Of a stretch of 15,652 nucleotides of DNA, positions 1 through 6,546 are shown piece after piece. Each line of letters begins with the position of its first letter. The stretch's first letter is position 1. The notes beneath the pieces are model-generated. The model was not told the origin of the DNA and searched no databases. It saw nothing but the letters and a program-made list of their open reading frames with translations. A program made the translations under genes and the position numbers. The stretch lies in NCBI GenBank assembly GCA_946533525.1, contig CAMNBW010000011.1, positions 1-15,652 on the forward strand, read 5' to 3'. The stretch is from an uncultured Lachnospiraceae bacterium (GTDB taxonomy: Bacteria > Bacillota > Clostridia > Lachnospirales > Lachnospiraceae).

Positions 1-833
1 CCTACGACCAGTTCGCTCTTCACAAGGCGGCGCTCATAGCCTGCGGGGTCATACCTTTAAGCGATACGTCAAAGACCCTTAAGGAAATATTAGAGGAGCT
101 GGGAGGCGGTATCTACCTGTCCACTCAGGTAGTCGGAGTCCCCAAGGGGTCGGGCCTCGGAACCAGTTCCATCCTTGCGGCGGCCTGTGTAAAGGGGATA
201 TTTGAATTCCTCGGGTTTGAAAAGACCGATAATGAGATTTACGGGATAGTGCTTTGCATGGAGCAGCTTATGAGCACCGGAGGCGGCTGGCAGGACCAGG
301 TCGGAGGACTGACTCCGGGGATAAAGTTCATAAGCTCCAAGCCGGGCTTCGAGCAGAAGCTGACTGTTGAAACCTTAAACATAGGCAAAGAGGCCATGGA
401 GGAATTGAACCAGCGCTTTGCCCTTATTTATACAGGGCAGAGGAGGCTTGCCAGAAACCTTCTGCGGGATGTCATAGGAAGCTATATAGGAGGCAAGCAA
501 AAGTCGGTGGATGCCCTTCGGGAAATGAAGCCCACGGCGGCCCTTATGAGATTTTATCTGGAAAGAGGGGATATAGACGCCTTTGCCGGACTCTTGGACA
601 GGCATTGGGAGCTTTCGCGTCAGCTCGATGCGGGTTCGACCAACAGCTGCATAGACCAGATCTTTATTTCCTGTCAGGATCTTATTGACGCCCGGTTTAT
701 AGCGGGAGCCGGTGGCGGCGGCTTTATAATGGTCATCCTTAAAAAGGGGATTACAAAGGATATGCTAAGGGACAGGATTTCTGCGATCTTCCAGAACAGC
801 GGCGTTGAGGTCTGGGAAAGCAGCTTTGTATAA
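1..833 (+). CDS. L-fucokinase-type GHMP kinase, 3' part (5' end outside window)
   Basis: The reading frame is open from base 3 to the TAA at 831-833, giving 277 C-terminal residues with no start visible. The GHMP-kinase ATP-binding motif PKGSGLGTSS lies at window residues 47-56. GGWQDQVGG, with the probable catalytic Asp, is at about 94-102. The C-terminal glycine motif GAGGGGF is at about 235-241. This combination, together with YTGQRRLARN and LDAGSTN, resembles the kinase domain of Bacteroides Fkp and other fucokinases, which phosphorylate L-fucose at C1 on the salvage route to GDP-fucose. Whether the missing N-terminus carries a fucose-1-phosphate guanylyltransferase domain, as in Fkp, cannot be seen. 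A related heptose-7-phosphate kinase (HddA type) is less likely but possible. The next gene starts 79 nt downstream on the same strand and is functionally unrelated. Confidence 0.85.
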   Translation, partial: YDQFALHKAALIACGVIPLSDTSKTLKEILEELGGGIYLSTQVVGVPKGSGLGTSSILAAACVKGIFEFLGFEKTDNEIYGIVLCMEQLMSTGGGWQDQVGGLTPGIKFISSKPGFEQKLTVETLNIGKEAMEELNQRFALIYTGQRRLARNLLRDVIGSYIGGKQKSVDALREMKPTAALMRFYLERGDIDAFAGLLDRHWELSRQLDAGSTNSCIDQIFISCQDLIDARFIAGAGGGGFIMVILKKGITKDMLRDRISAIFQNSGVEVWESSFV

Positions 834-871
834 TAGAGAGAAGCAGCTTTTTAAGTGTTTCATATAAGGGA

Positions 872-894
872 TTAAGGGGGCAAGCTCCCTTTAA
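872..894 (+). other. Hairpin just upstream of the iorA ribosome binding site
   Basis: Arms 872-880 (TTAAGGGGG) and 886-894 (TCCCTTTAA) can form nine pairs, two of them G-U, around a 5-nt loop. No T-run follows, so it is not a standard intrinsic terminator. It ends 4 nt before the AGGAGGAG ribosome binding site of iorA at 899-906. It may affect mRNA stability or processing between the kinase and iorA; that role is inferred. Confidence 0.35.
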
Positions 895-912
895 CATTAG
901 GAGGAGAAATTA

Positions 913-2649
913 ATGGCTGAGAAGGAATTGATGTTAGGAAACGAGGCGATCGCCAGAGGGCTTTGGGAAGCCGGAGTCAAGGTTTCGGCGGCTTATCCCG
1001 GAACTCCCAGCACGGAGATCAGCGAGGCGCTGGTAAAATATGACGACGTTTACGCCGAGTGGTCCCCGAATGAGAAGGTGGCCTGCGAGGTAGCGATAGG
1101 CGCCTCGATAGCAGGAGTCAGGTCTTTCGCCTGTATGAAGCATGTGGGTCTTAATGTGGCTGCTGACCCCATGTATACTTTTTCATATATCGGGGTAAAT
1201 GGCGGTATGGTGCTGACTGTAGCGGACGACCCCGGACTTTATTCCTCACAGAATGAGCAGGATACCCGCCTTATCGGAAGGGCGGCCCATATACCGGTTA
1301 TCGAGCCTTCGGATTCCGGGGAAGCCAAGGAATTTGCGAAGCTGGCCTATGAGATCAGCGAAAAGTACGATACCCCGGTAATCCTGCGGACCACCACGAG
1401 GCTGGCACATTCCCAGGGCATGGTGGAGCTTGGAGACAGGGTCGTACCCGAGGATAAGCCCTACAGCAGGGATATAAAGAAATACTGCATGATGCCGGCC
1501 AGCGCCATAGGAAGGCACCACGCCGTAGTCTTAAGGGAGGAGAGATTAGCTGAGGACGCAAATACCCTTGAGATAAACCGCATTGAAAAGGGCGATAACA
1601 AAATAGGCTTTATAACGAGCGGCATAGCCTACCAGTATGTTAAGGAGATTTTCCCTGAAGCGAGCGTACTTAAGCTGGGGCTGGTATATCCCCTGCCGGA
1701 GAAGCTTATAAGGGAGTTCGCCGAAAGCGTGGAGCGGCTCATAGTCTTTGAGGAGCTTGAGCCCTTCTTTGAGACCGAGATAAAGGCAATGGGAATAAAG
1801 TGTGAGGGGAAGGACCTCTTTACACTCGAAGGAGAGTATTCGGCCAACCTTTTAAGAAAGGCCTTAAAGGGTGAGGATGTGGCTACCAAAGGGGCCGAAG
1901 TGCCTAACCGTCCTCCTATACTCTGCCCCGGCTGTCCCCACAGGTCGACCTACTATGTATTAAAGAAGCTCGGGATAAATGCCTGCGGAGATATAGGCTG
2001 CTACACATTGGGAGCGGTTCCTCCCCTTTCGGTGGTGGATACAACGGTTTGCATGGGGGCGTCCATTTCGACGCTGCACGGCTTTGAGAAGGCCAAGGGA
2101 CATGATTTTGCCAAAAATTTCGTGGCCGTGATAGGAGATTCCACCTTCATGCATACGGGCATAAACTCATTGGTAAATATGTCTTATAACCAGGTACACG
2201 GGACCGTTATCATTCTCGACAATTCCACTACCGGAATGACCGGGCACCAGGACCACGCGGCTACCGGCAAGACCCTGGACGGGCGCGAGGTACCCGCTAT
2301 CTCGATATATAAGCTATGCAAGGCCATGAACATAGAAAATGTGGTGGAGGTAAATCCCTTCGATATAGAGGAATTTGAGAGGGTAGTCAAGGAAGAGACA
2401 GGGCGCGATGCGCTTTCGGTTATAATCGCCTGCGCCCCCTGTGCGCTCCTTAAGGGCCAGAAATTCCCCTATAAGGCGGAGTGTGACAAGGATAAGTGCA
2501 AAAAGTGCGGAGCCTGTCTTAAGCCCGGCTGCCCTGCGGTCACGAAGACAGAGGAGGGCTATATAAAGATAGATGAGACGATGTGCAACGGCTGCGGGCT
2601 GTGTACGAAGCTTTGCAAATTCGATGCGCTTAAGCTATATGAGGTTTGA
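913..2649 (+). CDS. iorA: Indolepyruvate ferredoxin oxidoreductase, alpha subunit
   Basis: This is the large subunit of the oxygen-sensitive, thiamine-diphosphate enzyme that oxidatively decarboxylates aryl pyruvates (indolepyruvate, phenylpyruvate) to aryl-acetyl-CoA while reducing ferredoxin. It acts in aromatic amino acid fermentation, or in reverse for synthesis. At 578 residues it is near the usual family length. The N-terminal pyruvate-oxidoreductase domain includes AAYPGTPSTEI at about 26-36. CPGCPHRS (338-345) and GDSTFMHTGINSLVN (from about 408) mark the TPP-binding domain. The C-terminus has two ferredoxin-like [4Fe-4S] motifs: cysteines 529, 532, 535 and 540, then 558, 561, 564 and 568. 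The start follows a strong AGGAGGAG site at 899-906. iorB follows immediately, as expected for a two-subunit complex in the cytoplasm. Confidence 0.96.
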   Translation: MAEKELMLGNEAIARGLWEAGVKVSAAYPGTPSTEISEALVKYDDVYAEWSPNEKVACEVAIGASIAGVRSFACMKHVGLNVAADPMYTFSYIGVNGGMVLTVADDPGLYSSQNEQDTRLIGRAAHIPVIEPSDSGEAKEFAKLAYEISEKYDTPVILRTTTRLAHSQGMVELGDRVVPEDKPYSRDIKKYCMMPASAIGRHHAVVLREERLAEDANTLEINRIEKGDNKIGFITSGIAYQYVKEIFPEASVLKLGLVYPLPEKLIREFAESVERLIVFEELEPFFETEIKAMGIKCEGKDLFTLEGEYSANLLRKALKGEDVATKGAEVPNRPPILCPGCPHRSTYYVLKKLGINACGDIGCYTLGAVPPLSVVDTTVCMGASISTLHGFEKAKGHDFAKNFVAVIGDSTFMHTGINSLVNMSYNQVHGTVIILDNSTTGMTGHQDHAATGKTLDGREVPAISIYKLCKAMNIENVVEVNPFDIEEFERVVKEETGRDALSVIIACAPCALLKGQKFPYKAECDKDKCKKCGACLKPGCPAVTKTEEGYIKIDETMCNGCGLCTKLCKFDALKLYEV

Positions 2650-2669
2650 GCAAGGAAGGGGAGCATAAG

Positions 2670-3248
2670 ATGGAAAACACAACTAAGAATATAATGATAG
2701 TAGGAGTCGGCGGTCAGGGAACACTTCTTACCAGCAGGATATTGGGATCTCTTATGCTGGATGCCGGCTATGATGTAAAGCTTTCGGAAGTCCACGGCAT
2801 GGCTCAGAGAGGCGGCTCTGTGGTAACCTATGTGCGCTACGGCGAAAAGGTGCGCGAGCCGATCGTGGAGGAAGGGCAGGCGGATGTGCTGATCGCCTTT
2901 GAGAGGCTGGAGGCTTTAAGATATGCGCATTTCCTTAAAAAAGACGGAGTTTTGATAGTCAACGACCAGAGGATAGACCCGATGCCGGTTGTCACCGGAG
3001 CTGCAAAGTATCCGGAGAATATCATTGAGGAATTAAAAAAGAAGTACACCGTATATTCCATCGATGCTATGGCAGAAGCTAAAAAACTTGGCAATCCCAA
3101 GGTATTTAACGTAATCGTTCTCGGCATGGCAGCCCGGTATTTGGATTTTGAGGAAGAGGAGTGGCTTAGGTGCGTGCGGGCGAAGGTGCCGCAGAAGCTT
3201 ATAGACATAAACGTAAGAGCCTTCAAGGCCGGGTATCAAAGCGTATAA
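2670..3248 (+). CDS. iorB: Indolepyruvate ferredoxin oxidoreductase, beta subunit
   Basis: This is the small (gamma-domain) subunit that pairs with IorA, 192 residues. A Rossmann-like glycine motif, GVGGQGTLLTSR, lies at residues 12-23. The family signature SEVHGMAQRGGSVVTYVRYG follows at about 39-58. An upstream in-frame TTG at 2646 overlaps the iorA stop. The ATG at 2670 is preferred because AGGAAGGGG lies a few bases upstream and the protein then begins directly before the first beta strand. The gap to iorA is 20 nt, so the two are almost certainly co-transcribed. No aryl-CoA ligase gene, a frequent partner, is next to the pair here. Confidence 0.94.
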   Translation: MENTTKNIMIVGVGGQGTLLTSRILGSLMLDAGYDVKLSEVHGMAQRGGSVVTYVRYGEKVREPIVEEGQADVLIAFERLEALRYAHFLKKDGVLIVNDQRIDPMPVVTGAAKYPENIIEELKKKYTVYSIDAMAEAKKLGNPKVFNVIVLGMAARYLDFEEEEWLRCVRAKVPQKLIDINVRAFKAGYQSV

Positions 3249-3279
3249 ATTGTGTTAATCGTGTTCAAAAAACGTGTTT

Positions 3280-3306
3280 AAAACCTAAAATATGGGTTTT
3301 ATTTTA
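3280..3306 (+). terminator. Weak possible terminator after iorB
   Basis: Arms 3280-3286 (AAAACCT) and 3294-3300 (GGGTTTT) pair around a 7-nt AT loop. They are followed by ATTTTA rather than a clean T-run. Position and strand suit the end of the iorAB transcript, but the stem is short and AT-rich. Confidence 0.35.
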
Positions 3307-3371
3307 CAATATTTTGTGTTATAGTTACCTTGAGTTTTGTGTTGAGATAAGTTTGGGATTCCGTAACTGTT

Positions 3372-3401
3372 TTAACCTCTAGGGTTTATAACGGTTATAA
3401 T
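3372..3401 (+). promoter_or_regulatory. Probable promoter of the response regulator gene, with palindrome over the -10
   Basis: The -10 box TATAAT at 3396-3401 matches the sigma-A consensus exactly. A -35-like TTAACC lies at 3372-3377 with an 18-nt spacer. A perfect palindrome with 7-bp arms (TTATAAC and GTTATAA) and a one-base centre occupies 3386-3400 and overlaps the -10. It could be an operator or simply an AT-rich coincidence. The coding start is 31 nt downstream of the -10. Confidence 0.55.
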
Positions 3402-3431
3402 ATTCTTTATTTTACAGACAGGGAAGATTTA

Positions 3432-4160
3432 ATGGACAGAGTCTTACTCATATCCACAAAGATTGGTGCTCTTAAGGAGCTGGAAAAGAATATTTCGAGC
3501 AAGTATCACGTATCCAGTCTGTCTATGTCCGAGAGCAATATGCTTTCGGCGGTTGGAAACGCGATACCTGACTGTATAATCGTTTATGTGGAAACGATCA
3601 GCCGTCAGAAGCTGTTCTCCCTTATGGATTTAAGGGAGGACGAGCGTTTTGCCGAGCTTCCTATGTTGCTTTTGTCCGACGAGGAAGACAGGGAGATCTT
3701 TGAGAAGAATATCGATCCCAAGCAGGATTACTGGCTCGACAGGAATTCTTCGATTCAGGAGATCAAGATGTGTATCCTCGAGATGATCTCTTCTTCGGAC
3801 AGGCAGAAGCATATACTTATAGTCGATGACGACGTTACGGCGCTTAAGACTGTTCGTTCCTATCTTGAGGAGAGGTACAGGGTTACCGGAGTCAAGTCCG
3901 GAAGGCTTGCCATCAAGTTTTTGGAGAGACAGCTGCCGGATTGTATCCTTTTGGACTGCTTCATGCCGGATCTCAATGGGGCTCAGACTCTTCAGATAAT
4001 CAGAAATATGGAGAACGGCAAGAGAGTACCCGTAGTATTCCTTACCGGAGTTTCGGATAAGCAGATGGTGCTCAACTGTCTGTCTCTGCATCCCAACGGC
4101 TTTTTATTAAAGCCTGTAAAGAGGGATGATCTGGTTCTTAAGATCAATGAGGTAATTTAA
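3432..4160 (+). CDS. Two-receiver response regulator with degenerate N-terminal receiver and no output domain
   Basis: This is a cytoplasmic signalling protein of 242 residues. Residues about 127-242 form a canonical receiver: acidic cluster D132-D134, phospho-acceptor D175 in LLDCFMPDLNG, switch T205 in FLTG, and K227 in LLKPV. Residues 1-120 have the alternating pattern of a second receiver. There the acidic pair is replaced (LLISTK), the phospho-acceptor strand reads CIIVYVET without the Asp, and the Lys site reads YWLDR, so it is a probable pseudo-receiver. No DNA-binding, GGDEF, EAL or HPt domain follows. The output is therefore probably protein-protein, or dependent on another component. 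No histidine kinase is nearby. The start has a GGGAAG site upstream. The PHP gene begins 3 nt after the stop, implying co-transcription and perhaps linked function. Confidence 0.85.
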   Translation: MDRVLLISTKIGALKELEKNISSKYHVSSLSMSESNMLSAVGNAIPDCIIVYVETISRQKLFSLMDLREDERFAELPMLLLSDEEDREIFEKNIDPKQDYWLDRNSSIQEIKMCILEMISSSDRQKHILIVDDDVTALKTVRSYLEERYRVTGVKSGRLAIKFLERQLPDCILLDCFMPDLNGAQTLQIIRNMENGKRVPVVFLTGVSDKQMVLNCLSLHPNGFLLKPVKRDDLVLKINEVI

Positions 4161-4163
4161 GAT

Positions 4164-4943
4164 TTGAAGATCGATATGCATTGCCATACGAAGGAAGGCT
4201 CCGTAGATGCAAAGGTTTCTATTGAGGATTATATAGAAAGCCTGAAATCTCAGGGCTTTGGTGGTATGCTTGTTACGGATCACGATTCCTACAAGGGCTA
4301 CAGATATTATAAAAACAACATAATGGGTAAGAGGCATACCGACTTTCTGGTGCTTAAGGGGGTGGAGTACGATACCCTGGATGCGGGCCATATCCTTGTC
4401 ATCATGCCAAGGGACGTCAAGCTTAAGATACTGGAATTAAGAGGCCTGCCGGTCAGTCTTCTTATCGATATAGTCCACAGGTACGGGGGAGTCTGCGGAC
4501 CCGCGCATCCCTGCGGAGAGAGATATATGAGCTATTCCAATAACCGCAGGCAGCACCAGGCATCGACGATGAAGCGCTTTGATTTTGTGGAGGTCTTTAA
4601 TGCCTGTGAGCCCGAGGACAGCAATGAGGAGGCTCTTTGCATAGCAGAAGTCTACCGTAAATGTGTGACGGCTGGCTCTGATTCCCACAGGATTGACTGT
4701 GTGGGTAAGGCCTGGACCGAGGTGCCCGACGATGTTGCGAGCGAGGACGACCTTATAAGATACATAAAGCAGGGGACGATGTTTGAATACGGAGGAGAGC
4801 TTTACCACCGCACTACGAAGGACAGGATAGGACCTTTGAATAAAGTCCTGGTTCAGCTGTTTTTTGTCTATAACCGTCTCGGGGGCTTAACCAAGAGAAG
4901 AAAGAGAAAGAAAGAGTTAAAAAAGCCGGATCTAAAACATTAA
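4164..4943 (+). CDS. PHP-domain metal-dependent phosphoesterase
   Basis: This predicted cytoplasmic PHP-superfamily hydrolase has 259 residues; the substrate is unknown. Metal-ligand candidates appear in family order: H6 and H8 (MHCHT), D15, H40 in TDHDS, E68 in GVEYD, H76, H115 in GPAHPCG, and D173/H175 in GSDSH. The set looks complete, so it is probably active, possibly on a phosphorylated sugar, nucleotide or oligonucleotide. The chosen start is TTG at 4164, giving MKIDMHCHT, because the usual PHP first strand precedes HCHT. The first in-frame ATG (4176) would remove that strand. The start lies 3 nt after the response regulator stop, so translational coupling is likely. The C-terminal tail (about 240-259) is very basic (KRRKRKKELKK) and may bind nucleic acid or membrane; that is inference. 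Confidence 0.85.
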   Translation: MKIDMHCHTKEGSVDAKVSIEDYIESLKSQGFGGMLVTDHDSYKGYRYYKNNIMGKRHTDFLVLKGVEYDTLDAGHILVIMPRDVKLKILELRGLPVSLLIDIVHRYGGVCGPAHPCGERYMSYSNNRRQHQASTMKRFDFVEVFNACEPEDSNEEALCIAEVYRKCVTAGSDSHRIDCVGKAWTEVPDDVASEDDLIRYIKQGTMFEYGGELYHRTTKDRIGPLNKVLVQLFFVYNRLGGLTKRRKRKKELKKPDLKH

Positions 4944-4946
4944 ATA

Positions 4947-4990
4947 GGGTGTTCACATTGGCCTTTTCAATGTGAACACCCCTTTTTTTT
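4947..4990 (+). terminator. Strong intrinsic terminator between convergent genes
   Basis: A perfect 13-bp stem (4947-4959 and 4969-4981) with a 9-nt loop is followed by C and eight T residues at 4983-4990. It ends the response regulator-PHP transcript. The T-run overlaps the TAA of the leftward coaX gene (4989-4991). The same stem read on the other strand is followed by TATTTA, so it may also work weakly for the coaX operon. Confidence 0.93.
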
Positions 4991-5756
4991 ATCGTGTATT
5001 CTTGTCGTAGAGGATCTTAAGGCCGATTAAGATGAGGTCATTATCCAGAACGATATTGTGTCTGCAGTTCGGAACGACAACCTTAGACAGGCCGCCGGTG
5101 GCTATTACCTTACATTCATAGCCCAGCTCCTCTTCAAAGCGGTCTATAAGCCCGTCTAGCTTTGCGGCTTCTCCGTAGATTATTCCACTCTTCATAGCGT
5201 CGATGGTGTTGCTGCCTATACATTTTTTCGGCTTTCCGAAGGAAATTGTAGGCAGAAGGGAGGTCCGGCTTACCAGGGCGTCCATGGATACGACTACTCC
5301 GGGATAGATGGCGCCGCCGAGGTACTCATTGTCTTTATTTATGACCGCGAAGGTCGTAGCAGTACCCATATCGATTATGATGACCGGAGCTCCGTATTTT
5401 TTGATGGCGGCAACGCTTTCCGCAACAAAATCCGCACCTATCTGGGCCGGATTGTCCAGACGGATATTAAGTCCGGTCTTTATCCCGGGCCCTACAACCA
5501 GGGGATCGCAGTTTATAAGCTTCCTCAAAGCCACCTTTATGGTGTGGACTAAGGAGGGCACTACGGAGGAGATTATGGCTCCGCTTATTTCCGAGGCCTT
5601 TATCTCATGGATCTCCAGTATTGTTTTTATAAGAACCGCATATTCCAGCTCTGTCTTTCTTATATCAGTCGAGGCGCGCTCCAAAAAGAGGATATTGTCC
5701 TCGTCGAAGCTGCCGATATTGATATTTGTATTTCCGATGTCGATTGCAAGGATCAT
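4989..5756 (-). CDS. coaX: Type III pantothenate kinase
   Basis: CoaX phosphorylates pantothenate to 4'-phosphopantothenate, the first committed step of coenzyme A synthesis; the type III enzyme is insensitive to CoA feedback. The 255-residue length is typical. The N-terminal phosphate loop reads AIDIGNTN (D6). The catalytic-Asp region is GADF (D109), where the family's common Arg after Asp is replaced by Phe. The second ATPase motif is IDMGTATTF (D129). GGAIYPGV (147-154) and ATGGLS (219-224) are also family signatures. AGGGAGA lies 8-9 nt before the ATG. The ECF transporter gene is 42 nt upstream on the same strand, so uptake of the vitamin and its phosphorylation may be co-expressed. Confidence 0.95.
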   Translation of the reverse strand: MILAIDIGNTNINIGSFDEDNILFLERASTDIRKTELEYAVLIKTILEIHEIKASEISGAIISSVVPSLVHTIKVALRKLINCDPLVVGPGIKTGLNIRLDNPAQIGADFVAESVAAIKKYGAPVIIIDMGTATTFAVINKDNEYLGGAIYPGVVVSMDALVSRTSLLPTISFGKPKKCIGSNTIDAMKSGIIYGEAAKLDGLIDRFEEELGYECKVIATGGLSKVVVPNCRHNIVLDNDLILIGLKILYDKNTR

Positions 5757-5798
5757 TTCCGGATCTCCCTCTTATTTTTAGTGAACGACAGATTCACT

Positions 5799-6416
5799 TT
5801 AATTATTTGCCTTGTGTTTGAAACCGAGATTTATTATCTGCACGATGACAGTACTTAAAACAAGGTTTATGGCAAGCTCAACACAGAAGTTAAGTCCCAC
5901 GAGACCGACTATCATGTAAAGGCCGGCATTCTCAAAGCCCGCAGCAGAGGCCCATTCCTTAATTGTATCGTAGAAGAAGAGGCGGCAGCCGATAAGGAAG
6001 ACTCCGGTGTTGGTCACAGGAGCCGCGACACCAGCCAGAATAACCGCCAAAAGCTTGTTTTTAGCTGAAAAAGCCCTGTATACCATGCCGGATATAAGGC
6101 CTGCAAGAACGCCCTTTAAGACACAGGTTGCGATAGTGCCGGGAACGGTAATGGCAAGAAACAGGCTTGCATCGGTCATAAGGACGACGACGCCGAACAC
6201 AAAGCCAAGCCAGGCTCCGGCTGCATAGCCGTAGAGGGCTGCTCCGACGATTATAGGTACCAATACAAGGGTGATAGTGAAGACTCCGAGGCGGATGCTG
6301 ACTGTGAGAGCCTGCAGAACAATGACGATGGCGGTCAGAAGTCCGAGACCCACCATGGTCGAAACCTTAGAGCTTCTGTTGGACATGTTGACAGATACAG
6401 TAGATTGATTAGTCAT
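5799..6416 (-). CDS. ECF transporter S component, possibly pantothenate-specific
   Basis: This is a membrane-embedded substrate-binding (S) subunit of an energy-coupling factor vitamin transporter, 205 residues. After a polar N-terminus of about 20 residues it has roughly six hydrophobic segments, including 21-41, 45-63, 65-91, 99-112, 122-145 and 166-195. Glycine/alanine-rich helices such as IIVGAALYGYAAGAWLG are typical of S components. The start at 6416 is chosen because AGGAGG lies 8 nt upstream; the frame stays open for 30 further codons upstream. The shared ATPase and T subunits are not in the window and are probably encoded elsewhere (group II ECF). Linkage to coaX suggests pantothenate (PanT-like) as substrate, but this is inferred from context; another vitamin is possible. 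Confidence 0.8.
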   Translation of the reverse strand: MTNQSTVSVNMSNRSSKVSTMVGLGLLTAIVIVLQALTVSIRLGVFTITLVLVPIIVGAALYGYAAGAWLGFVFGVVVLMTDASLFLAITVPGTIATCVLKGVLAGLISGMVYRAFSAKNKLLAVILAGVAAPVTNTGVFLIGCRLFFYDTIKEWASAAGFENAGLYMIVGLVGLNFCVELAINLVLSTVIVQIINLGFKHKANN

Positions 6417-6477
6417 AATATTTACCTCCTGCTGATATTCCCCGAATATTTTTGTGGTGAGGATACATCGCGGATTC

Positions 6478-6506
6478 ATAATATCATAAGAAGTCCCATA
6501 ACACAA
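6478..6506 (-). promoter_or_regulatory. Promoter of the ECF S component-coaX operon
   Basis: Read leftward, -35 TTGTGT (6506-6501) and -10 TATTAT (6483-6478) are separated by exactly 17 nt. The -10 differs from consensus at one position; the -35 keeps TTG. The start codon is about 60 nt beyond the -10. No convincing riboswitch fold was seen in that short leader. Confidence 0.65.
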
Positions 6507-6546
6507 GATAATTGAAAAATAAGCTTTGGGATGGTATATATATAGT

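Noticed and set aside
872..894. Hairpin before iorA as an intrinsic terminator
   Set aside because: It lacks a T-run and is followed by the iorA ribosome binding site; kept only as a leader hairpin.
2646..2669. Longer iorB start at TTG 2646
   Set aside because: It overlaps the iorA stop and has no ribosome binding site, whereas ATG 2670 has AGGAAGGGG in place and matches the expected N-terminus.
5308..5781. 157-codon plus-strand ORF
   Set aside because: It is the complement of coaX, which shows all family motifs in order; no independent support.
6421..6477. Possible riboswitch in the leader of the ECF-coaX operon
   Set aside because: The leader is only about 60 nt after the predicted -10 and shows no conserved riboswitch core or terminator-like hairpin.
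6417..6506. Longer N-terminus for the ECF S component
   Set aside because: The frame stays open upstream, but AGGAGG directly precedes the ATG at 6416, the predicted promoter -10 lies inside the extension, and the extra residues do not look like a membrane protein start.
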